Assembly: GCA_020633075.1 (NCBI GenBank)
Contig: JACKEI010000001.1
Coordinates: 1,240,001 to 1,304,000 of the forward strand
Source of the DNA: Sandaracinaceae bacterium
GTDB lineage: Bacteria; Myxococcota_A; Polyangia; Polyangiales; Houyiibacteriaceae
Direction of reading: 5' to 3'
DNA length: 64,000 nucleotides
Shown here: positions 42,768 through 50,895 of the stretch, piece after piece
Layout: every line of letters begins with the position of its first letter
Position numbering within the stretch: the stretch's first letter is position 1
Program-made: the position numbers and the translations under genes
The notes under the pieces: generated by a model
Seen by the model: only the letters and a program-made list of their open reading frames with translations
What the model was told of the DNA's origin: nothing
Databases searched by the model: none

Positions 42768-42904
42768 GAACTTCTGTAGCCGATGGGGATGTTGGTGCAG
42801 GTCGCGTTCGCGCCGCAGTCGTCGAGCAAGACGTCGGCGCACTCGGCTCCGCGGGCACACTCGGCTCGACTGCACCCACGCGGGTCGCGCGGTGCTACTG
42901 CGCG
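42764..42904 (-). pseudogene. remnant of an EGF-like lipoprotein (C-terminal fragment)
   Basis: An open stretch of 46 codons on the minus strand ends in TGA at 42764-42766. It encodes CSRAECARGAEC, then DDCGANATCTNIPIGY, a pattern typical of calcium-binding EGF-like modules in myxobacterial lipoproteins. There is no start codon or signal sequence in front, and a stop lies upstream in frame. It seems to be the tail of a lost gene; its end overlaps the -35 box of the rrf2 operon. Confidence 0.4.
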
Positions 42905-43021
42905 CGATCAGCTGCCGAGGAGCGGTCTGGCGCGTGCACCTCCTCGCGTGACGTTGCTCGCCTCGCCCTCCTAGCGGTGTTCGATCCGGCTGATAGGATG
43001 GGGGTTCACGGAGGCGCGCGC

Positions 43022-43777
43022 ATGCACGGAGAGACGGTGTCGAGTGGAGCACGCTCGCGGATCAGAGAGGCTCTGCTTGCGGGGCTGGTGGCGCTCGCAG
43101 GATGCGCGCAGGTCCACAGCGTCGCGACGCATGATGCGGCGCCCCAGGGTGGTGACGGCGCCGGGGTCGTCGTGGCGTGTACCGCTGGCGCAGCACCACC
43201 GCCCGTGGGTACGCCCTGTGCTTTCGCGGGACGCTGTCCTGCGGTGTTCACGGACTTTGTCGACGGAATGTGTGGCGACGAGGGCTATGAGTGCAGCGCG
43301 GGTCGCATCGCGGAGTACCAGAACTTGTGGTTCTGCGGCTCTCCGTTCCCGGACCCAGACGGCCTGTGCGGCCGGACCAGCGCCACGCCGGAAGCCTTCC
43401 CCGCTGAAGGAACCGAGTCGTTGGGAACCGGCGGGGTCCTTCAGGCCTGTGCGTCCGCCTCGGGCTGGGACCAGTGCGACGGCGGCACGGTCTCCATCGA
43501 CCTTGTCGGCACGAGTGGGTCGCTCGCGACGCTGGACTTGATCTTCGACACCAGCGACGTGGTGCCTGCGGAGCGAATCTGTTGGCTACGCCCCAGCGAC
43601 CCGGCTCGCGACAGCGTTCCGTGCTCGTTTCATGGTGTGTTCGATCTATCGGGACAGGCTTGCGGAGGAACCGAGCCTGTTACGCGCCTGTGCGGTGAGC
43701 TTGTCGTCGACCGCGACGGTCTCGCTATCGCGGCGACTATTGCCCTTCAGGTCTTGGACGTCGGTCTGTGCTTCTGA
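43022..43777 (+). CDS. putative lipoprotein, unknown function
   Basis: A 251-residue protein with signal peptide and lipobox LVALAGCAQ. The mature part has 14 or so Cys, spread as CTAGAAPPPVGTPCAFAGRC, CGDEGYEC and later pairs, and a C-terminal beta-rich domain. GGAGG stands 7 bases before ATG 43022, which decides the start over an upstream ATG at 42998. No family is recognised; it belongs to the disulfide-rich surface lipoproteins common in this genome region. Confidence 0.7.
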   Translation: MHGETVSSGARSRIREALLAGLVALAGCAQVHSVATHDAAPQGGDGAGVVVACTAGAAPPPVGTPCAFAGRCPAVFTDFVDGMCGDEGYECSAGRIAEYQNLWFCGSPFPDPDGLCGRTSATPEAFPAEGTESLGTGGVLQACASASGWDQCDGGTVSIDLVGTSGSLATLDLIFDTSDVVPAERICWLRPSDPARDSVPCSFHGVFDLSGQACGGTEPVTRLCGELVVDRDGLAIAATIALQVLDVGLCF

Positions 43778-43898
43778 GCGCCATCGGCGCGGCCCGCGCA
43801 TGTGATCGACCCGGGGACGGCCAATGCATCGCGAGGGGGCGGCGAGACCAGGAGCGCCGGCACAACGGGTTGGCTTCGGCGGGGCCCTACGGGACGGC

Positions 43899-44753
43899 TC
43901 ATGGCTGGGTGCCAGCAAAGCGACCGAGGTCGGGGGTCAGGCACTCCACCAGGCGCGCGCGCGTGGCCTGCACTCGCGCGCTCTTGCGCAGGGCCGCGGG
44001 GCTCAGCAGCCAGAGCCCGATGGGCGTCTGCTCGACGGCGCCGACGCGCACGAGCTTGGGGTGCGCGTCGCCCACGAAGCACGGCAGCCGCCCCTCTCCC
44101 AGCCCGGCGGCGATGCACTCGGCCATCGCGGAGTCCGTGTTGACGGCGATGGCGGAGCGCGCTCCCGCGACAGGCGTGCCCTCGTCGCGCTCCGCGAGGC
44201 GGCCGACATACAACAGACGTTCGCCCTTCGGCCGCCCTGACTTGCGGCGATAGGTCGCCCACCCCATCCCGGTCAGCCGCGTGCCCACCAGGTCGGGCGG
44301 AGGCTCGGCGGTGGGCCGCAGCGCCAGGTCGGCGTCGCCGCGCTCGAGGGTGCGCGTGTCCGGCGTGGCGTCGAGCTCCAACGTCAACTCTGGGCACTGC
44401 TCGCTGAGGCGCGTGAGGGCCGGCAAGATGGACGCCACGAGCGAAGGCACCGTGGTCAGCCGCACGCGACCGCGTGGGACGCCTTCGCGCCCCTCGAGCG
44501 AGCGCTGGACACCCTGCAGCTCGTCCTCCACCCGTGCGGCGTGCTCCGCGATGAGCTGCCCCGTCTCGGTCGGTGCGTACCCGCCGCCAACCCGGTGAAA
44601 GAGCGCCTGCCCAGCGTGCTCTTCCGCGCGCTGCAAGCGACGGAAGGCGGTGGAGTGATGTACCGCGAGCGTGTCTGCTGCCCGCTGTAGGGAAGCCCCC
44701 CGCGTCAGCGCCAGCACCAGCGCGAGGTCGTCCCAGTCCATGCTTGCGTTCAT
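43899..44753 (-). CDS. LysR-family transcriptional regulator
   Basis: A 284-residue LysR-type protein. The N-terminal HTH reads WDDLALVLALTRGASLQRAADTLAVHHSTAFRRLQRAEEH. The effector domain (about 90-280) begins GRVRLTTVPSLVASILP. ATG 44753 is preferred; 44741 is also possible, and the frame upstream of it has no coding character. The gene is divergent from the pirin/FMN-reductase pair across a 79-base region with inverted repeats, so it probably controls that pair and itself. Confidence 0.9.
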   Translation of the reverse strand: MNASMDWDDLALVLALTRGASLQRAADTLAVHHSTAFRRLQRAEEHAGQALFHRVGGGYAPTETGQLIAEHAARVEDELQGVQRSLEGREGVPRGRVRLTTVPSLVASILPALTRLSEQCPELTLELDATPDTRTLERGDADLALRPTAEPPPDLVGTRLTGMGWATYRRKSGRPKGERLLYVGRLAERDEGTPVAGARSAIAVNTDSAMAECIAAGLGEGRLPCFVGDAHPKLVRVGAVEQTPIGLWLLSPAALRKSARVQATRARLVECLTPDLGRFAGTQP

Positions 44754-44761
44754 GCAAACGA

Positions 44762-44808
44762 AGTGTGCGCAAACGCTCATCGACTTGCAACATCGCGATG
44801 AGCACACT
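44762..44808. promoter_or_regulatory. nested inverted repeats, candidate LysR-type operator
   Basis: Two inverted repeats occupy most of the divergent region. CTCATCG (44776-44782) matches CGATGAG (44796-44802) with a 13-base gap, and AGTGTG (44762-44767) matches CACACT (44803-44808). The right arms are contiguous, the left ones 8 bases apart. This fits a LysR-type site shared by the divergent genes; binding is inferred. Confidence 0.45.
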
Positions 44809-44832
44809 GTGACCACACAGAGGAGTACAACC

Positions 44833-45558
44833 ATGACGACCACTACGCTTCGACGCGCCCAAGAGCGCGGCATCGCCGACCACGGCTGGCTGAACAGCGC
44901 TCACACGTTCTCGTTCGCCGACTACTACGACCCCCGGCACATGGGGTTCGGGGTGCTGCGCGTGCTCAACGACGACCGCGTAGCTCCAGGGTACGGGTTC
45001 CCCCGCCACCCGCACCGCGACATGGAGATCCTGAGCTACGTGGCGGAGGGCGCCCTTGCTCACAAGGACACGCTGGGCACCGGGTCGGTCATTCGCCCCG
45101 GCGAGATCCAGCGCATGACGGCTGGCCGTGGCGTCGCGCACAGCGAGATGAACGCGGCGCAAGACGAAGCCACGCGCTTTCTCCAGATCTGGTTCCTGCC
45201 GGCCGAGCGCAACACCATGCCCAGCTACCAGCAGCAGCACTTCCCGTACGACCGCGCGCGCCCCATCGACCTGATGGTCACTCCCAGCGGCGAGGGCGGG
45301 ACGGTGAGCATCGGGCAGGACGTGCGCATCTTTCGCGTGCGCTTCGACGACGCGGGGCACGCCGAGCAGACCTTGCCTGCGGGACGCGCCGCCTGGGTCC
45401 AGGGGGTGCGTGGGACCTTGCGCGTGAACGGCGAGGCCCTGGGCGAGGGGGATGGCTTGGCCATCCAGGACGACGCCGCTGCACATACCTTCCAGGTGGA
45501 AGGTGACCCGGGCGCAGAAGCCCTCTGGATCGAGGTCCCGAAAGTAACCCATGTCTGA
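44833..45558 (+). CDS. pirin family protein (YhhW-like)
   Basis: A bicupin of 241 residues. The first cupin holds the metal ligands of quercetinase-type pirins: HPHRDMEIL and GVAHSEMNA (His, His, His, Glu). Start LRRAQERGIADHGWLNSAHTFSF is typical. Bacterial YhhW can oxidise flavonoids such as quercetin; cellular role is unclear. GGAG lies 7 bases before the ATG. The FMN reductase gene overlaps its last 8 bases. Confidence 0.93.
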   Translation: MTTTTLRRAQERGIADHGWLNSAHTFSFADYYDPRHMGFGVLRVLNDDRVAPGYGFPRHPHRDMEILSYVAEGALAHKDTLGTGSVIRPGEIQRMTAGRGVAHSEMNAAQDEATRFLQIWFLPAERNTMPSYQQQHFPYDRARPIDLMVTPSGEGGTVSIGQDVRIFRVRFDDAGHAEQTLPAGRAAWVQGVRGTLRVNGEALGEGDGLAIQDDAAAHTFQVEGDPGAEALWIEVPKVTHV

Positions 45559-46135
45559 GACCACGCGCACCACGCCACTCACGCTCGCTCTCTTCACGGG
45601 CAGCCTGCGCCCCGACGGGGTGAGCGCGGCCGTGACCCACTCGGTCAAGGCTGCGCTTCCCGCGCACGTCACCCCGGTCGACGTCGCCTTCGGGGGCTTC
45701 CCCTTGTACGACCCACGCCTGCACCTCGGGCCGCTCGGCTCGCCGGATGGCGCCGACCTGCCTGAGCCCGTGCGCAGCGCCTACCTCGCGGTGCGCGCGG
45801 CCGCCGGCGTGGTCATCGCTACGCCCGAGTACAACTATGGCGTCCCGGGCCCGCTCAAGAACGCGCTCGACTGGCTCTCGCGGCCCGCCTTCAAGAGCGT
45901 GTTCGCAGGGAAGCCTGTCGCCGTGATCTCGGCGTCTCCCAGCGTCACCGGTGGAGTGCGTGCGCAGGGTGCCTTGAAGACGGTGCTGGGTGGCATGGTA
46001 GCCCGCGTGTTCCCGTACCCTGAGGTCGCGCTGGCCGCTGGCCACGCGGCGCGCGGAGAAGACGGCGGTCTCGCTGACGCGGGTGCACGCGCGCGGGTGG
46101 CCGAGCTAGTGCACGCGTTCGTCGCGACGCTATAG
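45551..46135 (+). CDS. NADPH-dependent FMN reductase family protein
   Basis: A 194-residue flavodoxin-fold protein. FTGSLRPDGVSAAV forms the FMN phosphate loop and TPEYNYGVPGPLKNALDWLSRP is the family signature. Members reduce FMN, quinones or azo compounds with NAD(P)H. It is coupled to the pirin gene by an 8-base overlap, and a quinone/flavonoid stress function under the LysR regulator is a reasonable inference. Its last 6 bases overlap the convergent VF530 gene. Confidence 0.92.
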   Translation: MSETTRTTPLTLALFTGSLRPDGVSAAVTHSVKAALPAHVTPVDVAFGGFPLYDPRLHLGPLGSPDGADLPEPVRSAYLAVRAAAGVVIATPEYNYGVPGPLKNALDWLSRPAFKSVFAGKPVAVISASPSVTGGVRAQGALKTVLGGMVARVFPYPEVALAAGHAARGEDGGLADAGARARVAELVHAFVATL

Positions 46136-46393
46136 CGCGGACTCGGGTTCGCCCCGCTTCTGCTCGCGGGCCACCTCGCGGAGCATGAACTGGTACAAGC
46201 TCTCGACCTTGGCGCGCGCCCAGGGCGTGCGCCGCAGGAACTTGAGGCTCGAAGGAACGCTGGGGTCCTGTTGAAAGCAGCGGATGTCCACCAGCTGCCC
46301 GAGCTCGACCCAGCCGTAGTGCGCCTCCAGCTCGGTCACGATGCGTTCGAGCGTGACGCCGTGCAGCTTGTTCTTGGGTTGCTCGGCGCTCAT
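46130..46393 (-). CDS. VF530-family small DNA-binding protein (DUF2132)
   Basis: An 87-residue protein with the VF530 pattern: KLHGVTLERIVTELEAHYGW, ELGQLVDIRCFQQDPSV, SSLKFLRRTPWARAKVE and LY. The family has a DNA-binding-like helical fold of unknown role. The ATG at 46393 gives the usual length; the frame upstream lacks coding features. Confidence 0.88.
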   Translation of the reverse strand: MSAEQPKNKLHGVTLERIVTELEAHYGWVELGQLVDIRCFQQDPSVPSSLKFLRRTPWARAKVESLYQFMLREVAREQKRGEPESAL

Positions 46394-46664
46394 TGCGCGG
46401 GAGTGTACACGCTGGACACCCCAGGTGCGCACGCCCCCGTGCTTCCGGACTGCGCGTCCTGAGTGCGCGAATCCCCGCGAGTCTATCCACGCACGAGCGC
46501 GCCCAGGAATTGGGCGGCGCTCGTGCGGCTTGGTTCGAGCGCCCGGCCGTCCCATGGGATGCGCGACAAGACGTCCCTCGCGGGCGCAGAGAGGTCCGCT
46601 TCACGGCAGCCGACGATGACCTCGCGTTTGACGTCTGCGCGTTCGCTCCGCGATGGCTCCAGAC
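46394..46664. other. intergenic region without recognised feature
   Basis: The 271 bases between the VF530 start and the end of the PYP-like gene hold no convincing gene, RNA or repeat by eye. The minus-strand frames here are extensions of neighbouring genes' alternate frames. Confidence 0.4.
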
Positions 46665-47717
46665 TCACGGCGTCTCCTCGACGTCTAGGTCGCGGAGCAC
46701 GGTGTCGATGTCGGCCCCGGTCGCGGCTAGCTTGCGCAGGCGGTCTGCACGGCTCTCGCCTACGACTACGAACTGGCAGTGGGGGTGCCCTTCGCGCGTG
46801 CAGTGCGTCTCCTCGACGACGAGGCGCCTGGACGCGAGGTGCGTGAACATCGCCGAGAGCATGCCGGACAAGAGCGCGCAGCGCCGACCGGTGCCGCGAC
46901 CTGCGGCCGCGAGGATGCTGTTGTCCAACCGGATACGGAGCGCACCGTGTGTGGCGCGGGTGAAGTCGAAGGTCGGAGCGCCCCAGCCTTGTCCTTGGAT
47001 CACCCGCACCATCTCTTCGGCTACCACCGTCATGGGCTGATCCCGAAAGCTCTGACCCGTGCGCTCCAGCCACTCGGTCTCCAAGTCCACGACCGTGCGC
47101 CGACCCCACATCACCCCCCACTCGCGACAGAATATCTCCCACGTGGACGGGGCCACACGGTCACACGTCCGGAGCAACGCGTCGAACAGCACCTGCTGCG
47201 CGTGCACCACGCGCTGCTCGCGCGCGTCTCGCAGGACGCCTGCCTCGTCCGAGACCAGCTCCTCCAGCCTGGGTGCGTGGGCGCGCGCGTCCGGTCCGGA
47301 GCGCATGGGCAAGAACGTCCGCCGGTTGACCAGGAGGTAGAAGCGCTGGTGGTCTCGCGACGCGACGACGTCGATGGTGACCTCTTGAGCTCCGAACTTG
47401 AAGTCGAAGACGTAGTTGAACGCGACGACACCTCGACCCGGAGGTTGGCTGATCACCTCGCGGACGCGTCCCTCGAACTCTGGGGTGGCGGTGCAGGGGG
47501 CGACCTCCGTGAAGAAGTCGCGACCGATCACGGCGGTCCGGTCCAGTCTCGCGAACCGAGCCTCCGCGATATTGTACCGGAGGATGATCCCGTGGGCGTC
47601 GATGCAAATGACCCCATAGGGGAGCTCATCGAGCGCGCCATCGTCCAGGGCGTCGATCGCCAGAGGGTCGGTGCCCCGTTGTGCACTGAATTCCATGCTC
47701 ATGAGGTCGTCGTTCAT
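46665..47717 (-). CDS. photoactive-yellow-protein-like PAS domain fused to a V4R domain
   Basis: A 350-residue soluble protein. Residues ~25-130 match photoactive yellow protein: ELPYGVICIDAHGIILRYN, then EVAPCTATPEFEGR. The p-coumarate-binding Cys (Cys 75) and its partners Tyr 48 and Glu 52 have the exact spacing of PYP Tyr42, Glu46 and Cys69; PYP Thr50 and Arg52 are replaced (Ala, Leu). Residues ~190-335 form a V4R (4-vinyl reductase) domain: REWGVMWGRR, GWGAPTFDF, LRIRLDNSILA, and CTREGHPHCQFVV. Such domains bind small hydrophobic ligands. The gene overlaps the kinase stop as ATGA, so the two are translated together. Confidence 0.82.
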   Translation of the reverse strand: MNDDLMSMEFSAQRGTDPLAIDALDDGALDELPYGVICIDAHGIILRYNIAEARFARLDRTAVIGRDFFTEVAPCTATPEFEGRVREVISQPPGRGVVAFNYVFDFKFGAQEVTIDVVASRDHQRFYLLVNRRTFLPMRSGPDARAHAPRLEELVSDEAGVLRDAREQRVVHAQQVLFDALLRTCDRVAPSTWEIFCREWGVMWGRRTVVDLETEWLERTGQSFRDQPMTVVAEEMVRVIQGQGWGAPTFDFTRATHGALRIRLDNSILAAAGRGTGRRCALLSGMLSAMFTHLASRRLVVEETHCTREGHPHCQFVVVGESRADRLRKLAATGADIDTVLRDLDVEETP

Positions 47718-48685
47718 GGCTTCTTTCCAAAGGCGTCTTGGATGACTCGATCCAGATCGGTCGCGGCTTGCGCTGGTTGGGGTGGCGGTGTCGTCGACGC
47801 CCGTGGCGGCCCGGTGACCGTCCTGCCTTGTTGCCAGAGCACGAGGGCCTCCTTCAGTTCGCCCATGGTCTGGAAGCGCTCACTGGGTTGCTTGCGGGTC
47901 CCGCGCGCCAAGATGCTGAAGAGCGGACCATCCAGGGTCCCGTTGCGGGGAAACGGCAACGGCGCCTCGCGGACGCGACGGAATATTTCCGCCACGCTTC
48001 CGTGGTCGAAGGGAGACTGGCCGACAGCGGCCGCGTAGAGGCAGACGCACATCGACCAGATGTCCGTGTAGGGTCCGATGGGGCTGCCGAGGGTGATTTG
48101 CTCGGGCGCCATGTAGGCGGGAGTCCCCAGCGGGCCGGTCGTCAAGTTCGAACCCAGCTCCTCGATGCTTGCGATACCGAAATCGATGACCTTCGGGTGC
48201 AGGGTCCCGTCGACACCCCGAACGAGGAAGAGGTTGTCGGGCTTGAGGTCGCGGTGAACGATGCCGGCGCGATGTGCTGCAGCCAGACCGTCCAACACGG
48301 GGAGCAGCAGGGGGATCACTACGTTGCCGCCGGCGCCTGGATGACGCTCCACCCAGCTGCCAACCGTCTCGCCTTCGAGCAGCTCCATGACGATGAACGG
48401 CGAGTCACTGGCATCGGTCTGGATGTCGTAGATGGTAACGAGGGTAGGGTGTTGCATGCCCGCGAGTGCCCGCGCTTCGCGCTTCATCCGAACCGCGTAC
48501 TCTTCGTGCAATCCGACGCTCTTGGCGATTCGCTTGATGGCGACGTCGCGACCCAGGCGCGCGTCATGAGCCCGCCACACCTCGCCCATGCCGCCTTCGC
48601 CGAGGCGCTCTCGCAGCTCATAGCCGCCCATCATGGCGACCGTCTTGGGACCCGCTGGCGACGAGCTGAACATTGGGGGCACCAT
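47714..48685 (-). CDS. Hanks-type Ser/Thr protein kinase, single domain
   Basis: A 323-residue cytoplasmic kinase. All motifs are present: glycine loop GEGGMGEVW, ATP Lys in AIKRI, catalytic HRDLKPDNLF, DFGIAS and MAPEQI. A short Pro-rich tail (STTPPPQPAQ) follows; there is no membrane segment. The start is uncertain among ATG 48685, 48673 and 48634, none with a strong ribosome-binding site. Its stop overlaps the start of the PYP-V4R gene, which suggests that the sensor and kinase form a pair; the E2/ACP genes are divergent. Confidence 0.88.
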   Translation of the reverse strand: MVPPMFSSSPAGPKTVAMMGGYELRERLGEGGMGEVWRAHDARLGRDVAIKRIAKSVGLHEEYAVRMKREARALAGMQHPTLVTIYDIQTDASDSPFIVMELLEGETVGSWVERHPGAGGNVVIPLLLPVLDGLAAAHRAGIVHRDLKPDNLFLVRGVDGTLHPKVIDFGIASIEELGSNLTTGPLGTPAYMAPEQITLGSPIGPYTDIWSMCVCLYAAAVGQSPFDHGSVAEIFRRVREAPLPFPRNGTLDGPLFSILARGTRKQPSERFQTMGELKEALVLWQQGRTVTGPPRASTTPPPQPAQAATDLDRVIQDAFGKKP

Positions 48686-48862
48686 ACGCCACGGCGGCCG
48701 GGGTCCGCCATCGGGTAGTGACCCCACCCCCACCCACCGCCAGAGCGCGCGGGCCTTCGCAATCGCCGATGGCACCGTGCATGTAGTCCGCCAGCCGACA
48801 ACGACGACGTCAGGGCCCAGCCTCGCCAGCGGGCTGCGGGCTGTCCCGCACGGACGTTCGAT

Positions 48863-48882
48863 GCAACCAGCGCAGATGTTGC
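48863..48882. promoter_or_regulatory. inverted repeat in the kinase/acyltransferase divergent region
   Basis: GCAAC (48863-48867) and GTTGC (48878-48882) are inverted copies 10 bases apart, centre to centre about one and a half helical turns. The arms are short, so chance is possible; the location between divergent genes suggests an operator half-site pair. Confidence 0.3.
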
Positions 48883-48900
48883 GTTGCGAGTGGGAAGCGT

Positions 48901-48915
48901 GCACGCGTTGCGTGC
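48901..48915. promoter_or_regulatory. perfect 6-bp inverted repeat upstream of the E2-like gene
   Basis: GCACGC, GTT, GCGTGC is a perfect inverted repeat with a 3-base centre, 55 bases before the acyltransferase start. It is a candidate operator for a dimeric regulator. Confidence 0.35.
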
Positions 48916-48969
48916 GGTGTCCGTCGAAAACGCCTTCGTCCGTGAGCGGCATGCAAGCTGCAACGCGCG

Positions 48970-49695
48970 GTGTGCGGCGCGTTGGGACGCTACGACGAGG
49001 TGGAGGCCGCAGCGCCACCGCCGGTGGACCCTTCTCTGCGCATGCGGGCGGCGATCGGCGCCGCCATGTCGCGCAGCAAGCGGGAGATCCCCCATTACTA
49101 CCTCGCGCACGAGGTGGACCTCGGCCCGGCCATGTCGTGGCTCGCCGCTCACAACGCTTCGCGTCCGCCCAGCGAGCGTGTGCTCCCGGCGGCGCTCCTA
49201 GTTCGGTCCGTCGCGCTGGGTCTCCAGCGTGCGCCCGAGCTCAACGCACATTTCGTGGACGGGCGGGTCGCGCCGCAGGAGTCCATCCACGTCGGCCTCG
49301 CGATCGCGCTGCGTGGCGGGGGCCTCGTTGCACCGCGGATCGAGCGGACCGACACCCTCTCCCTCGATGAGCTCATGGTGGCGATGACCGATCTCGTCAC
49401 GCGCGCCCGGCGCGGAGGGCTGCGCGCGTCGGAGATGACCGGCGCCACGATCACCATCACGAGCCTCGGCGACCGAGGGGTGGACCTCGTCGTGCCGGCG
49501 ATCACGCCTCCTCAGGTGGCCGTCCTCGGCATCGGGACGATCACGGAGCGCCCGCGCGTCGTCGAAGGCCAGGTGGTGCCGCGGCCCGTGGTCACCATCA
49601 GCCTCGCGGCCGACCACCGTGTGTCGGACGGGCACGCAGGCGCCCGGTTCCTCCACCACGTGGCCACCCTCCTCATGACCCCGGAGAAGCTATGA
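48970..49695 (+). CDS. lipoyl-less E2-type acyltransferase (2-oxo acid dehydrogenase catalytic domain)
   Basis: A 241-residue protein that is only the CAT-like catalytic domain of E2 enzymes: RAAIGAAMSRSKREIPHYYL, LNAHFVDG, VGLAIAL...LVAPRI, and the active-site SLAADHRVSDGHAG with His 216 and Asp 220. The lipoyl and subunit-binding domains are absent, and no lipoyl-like sequence is seen upstream. The start (GTG 48970) is uncertain. Its stop overlaps the start of an acyl carrier protein gene as ATGA, so the acyl group is probably carried on the ACP or delivered to it. Confidence 0.85.
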   Translation: MCGALGRYDEVEAAAPPPVDPSLRMRAAIGAAMSRSKREIPHYYLAHEVDLGPAMSWLAAHNASRPPSERVLPAALLVRSVALGLQRAPELNAHFVDGRVAPQESIHVGLAIALRGGGLVAPRIERTDTLSLDELMVAMTDLVTRARRGGLRASEMTGATITITSLGDRGVDLVVPAITPPQVAVLGIGTITERPRVVEGQVVPRPVVTISLAADHRVSDGHAGARFLHHVATLLMTPEKL

Positions 49696-49931
49696 CACGA
49701 GACGAAGTGATCGCTCGGCTCCGCGCCCACCTGGGCGATCTCGTCGGCGACGCGGCAGACGACCTCGGCATCGATCAGGACATCCGCGACGAGCTGGACA
49801 TCGACTCCATGGACTTCCTCCAGGTGGTGCGCGCCGTGCACGCCGACCTCGGCGTGGAGATCCCGGAGGTCGACTACCGGCTACTCCCGACGCTCGACGC
49901 GTTTGCGACCTATGTCCTCGAGAGGCTTTGA
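49692..49931 (+). CDS. acyl carrier protein
   Basis: A 79-residue carrier with the phosphopantetheine Ser 39 in LDIDSMDFLQVV, a good match to the DSL-type motif. It is acidic and of normal ACP length. It is coupled by a 4-base overlap to the lipoyl-less E2 gene; there is no fatty-acid synthase gene beside it, so it is probably a dedicated carrier and not the housekeeping AcpP. Confidence 0.92.
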   Translation: MTRDEVIARLRAHLGDLVGDAADDLGIDQDIRDELDIDSMDFLQVVRAVHADLGVEIPEVDYRLLPTLDAFATYVLERL

Positions 49932-50006
49932 CACGCATGGTCCCGCATCGCTCCCTCCTGCGGTTTGCATGGGAGCTGGGCGACCCGTCATCGCGGCGAC
50001 TCGCGC

Positions 50007-50828
50007 TCACCCCCGACCAAAGAGCTCGTACAGGTTGAGGGCGATCTCGACCACGATGAGCACCACGATGTACCACTCCACTCGCAGGGAGCGCCGAGTC
50101 TGGACGACCTCGAGGGTGGTGGTGGCGGTCGCGTTGATCAGGGCCAGCTTGCGCTCGAGCGCGATGTGACGCGGCGCCAGCTCGTACTCCTCGGCCAGGC
50201 GCAGGTGCAGGCGCTCGAGCTCCGGGTGTTCCCACACCAGCTCGGGCTTCTCGGGGATCTCGACGCGTCCGACCATCTTCTGCTGGATGAGCAGTGTGCG
50301 CCCGATGTGGCGCAGGAGCCCGGGAACGCTGCGCCCCGCCCGGCGCCCCGCAGATAGCTCCGCGGCCAGCGGCTCGATCGCGTTGAACACCTCGGCGACC
50401 TCAGCCTCGTACTGGGACAATACGACGCTCTTGGCCAGCACGTCCGCGGCGACCTGCAGGCGCGGCACGCTAGGGTCGCTGATGCGGATCTCGCCGGGCT
50501 CGCCGACGCCCTCGTGGCCGACGGGCGCGACCCGGAGCGTGACGGACTCTCGCTCCGGCTCCGCGTAGGGCGCGCTGACGCAGGGACGGATCGCTTCAAC
50601 GAAGCTCGCCCGCGCTGCTGCAGGGACGTCGAAGAACACGATCACGCCGTAACGGAACAAGGCCGCGCAGCCCCCCTCCGGCACCTCGACCACGAGCGGG
50701 TTGCTCGCCACGCGCCGCGCCGTGGCGCGCATGTCGATGCGCTCGCCGAGGAAGAGCGCGTGTGCTTCACAAGACTCCCCGCGCGGCTCGCAGGCCTCCT
50801 GGACGGACACCACTTCGTGCTCCGACAT
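50007..50828 (-). CDS. RMD1/DUF155 family protein
   Basis: A 273-residue protein. Residues ~45-230 match DUF155 (RMD1): LFRYGVIVFFDV, LAKSVVLSQYEAEVAEVFNAIEPLA, LLRHIGRTLLIQQKMVGRVEIPEKPELVWEHPEL. A single C-terminal membrane helix (WYIVVLIVVEIALNLYELF) anchors it. In yeast RMD1 affects meiotic division and relatives act on mitochondrial translation; the bacterial role is unknown. The ATG at 50828 is preferred. Confidence 0.88.
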   Translation of the reverse strand: MSEHEVVSVQEACEPRGESCEAHALFLGERIDMRATARRVASNPLVVEVPEGGCAALFRYGVIVFFDVPAAARASFVEAIRPCVSAPYAEPERESVTLRVAPVGHEGVGEPGEIRISDPSVPRLQVAADVLAKSVVLSQYEAEVAEVFNAIEPLAAELSAGRRAGRSVPGLLRHIGRTLLIQQKMVGRVEIPEKPELVWEHPELERLHLRLAEEYELAPRHIALERKLALINATATTTLEVVQTRRSLRVEWYIVVLIVVEIALNLYELFGRG

Positions 50829-50895
50829 GCCCTCATGATGCCGCGGTCGCTCGCGCTGAGCTACCGGGCACCAGCCAATGCCCGGCGGGGTCGTG

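Noticed and set aside
43747..45672. 641-codon minus-strand frame over the LysR and pirin genes
   Set aside because: It lies in a different frame from the LysR gene and antisense to the pirin gene, with no domain signature.
46483..47142. Minus-strand frame of 219 codons overlapping the PYP-V4R gene
   Set aside because: It is an alternate frame of the same strand under the V4R domain and has no motif.
48633..49370. Plus-strand frame of 245 codons upstream of the acyltransferase, considered as a possible lipoyl domain
   Set aside because: It is in a different frame from the acyltransferase and has no DKA-type lipoylation motif.
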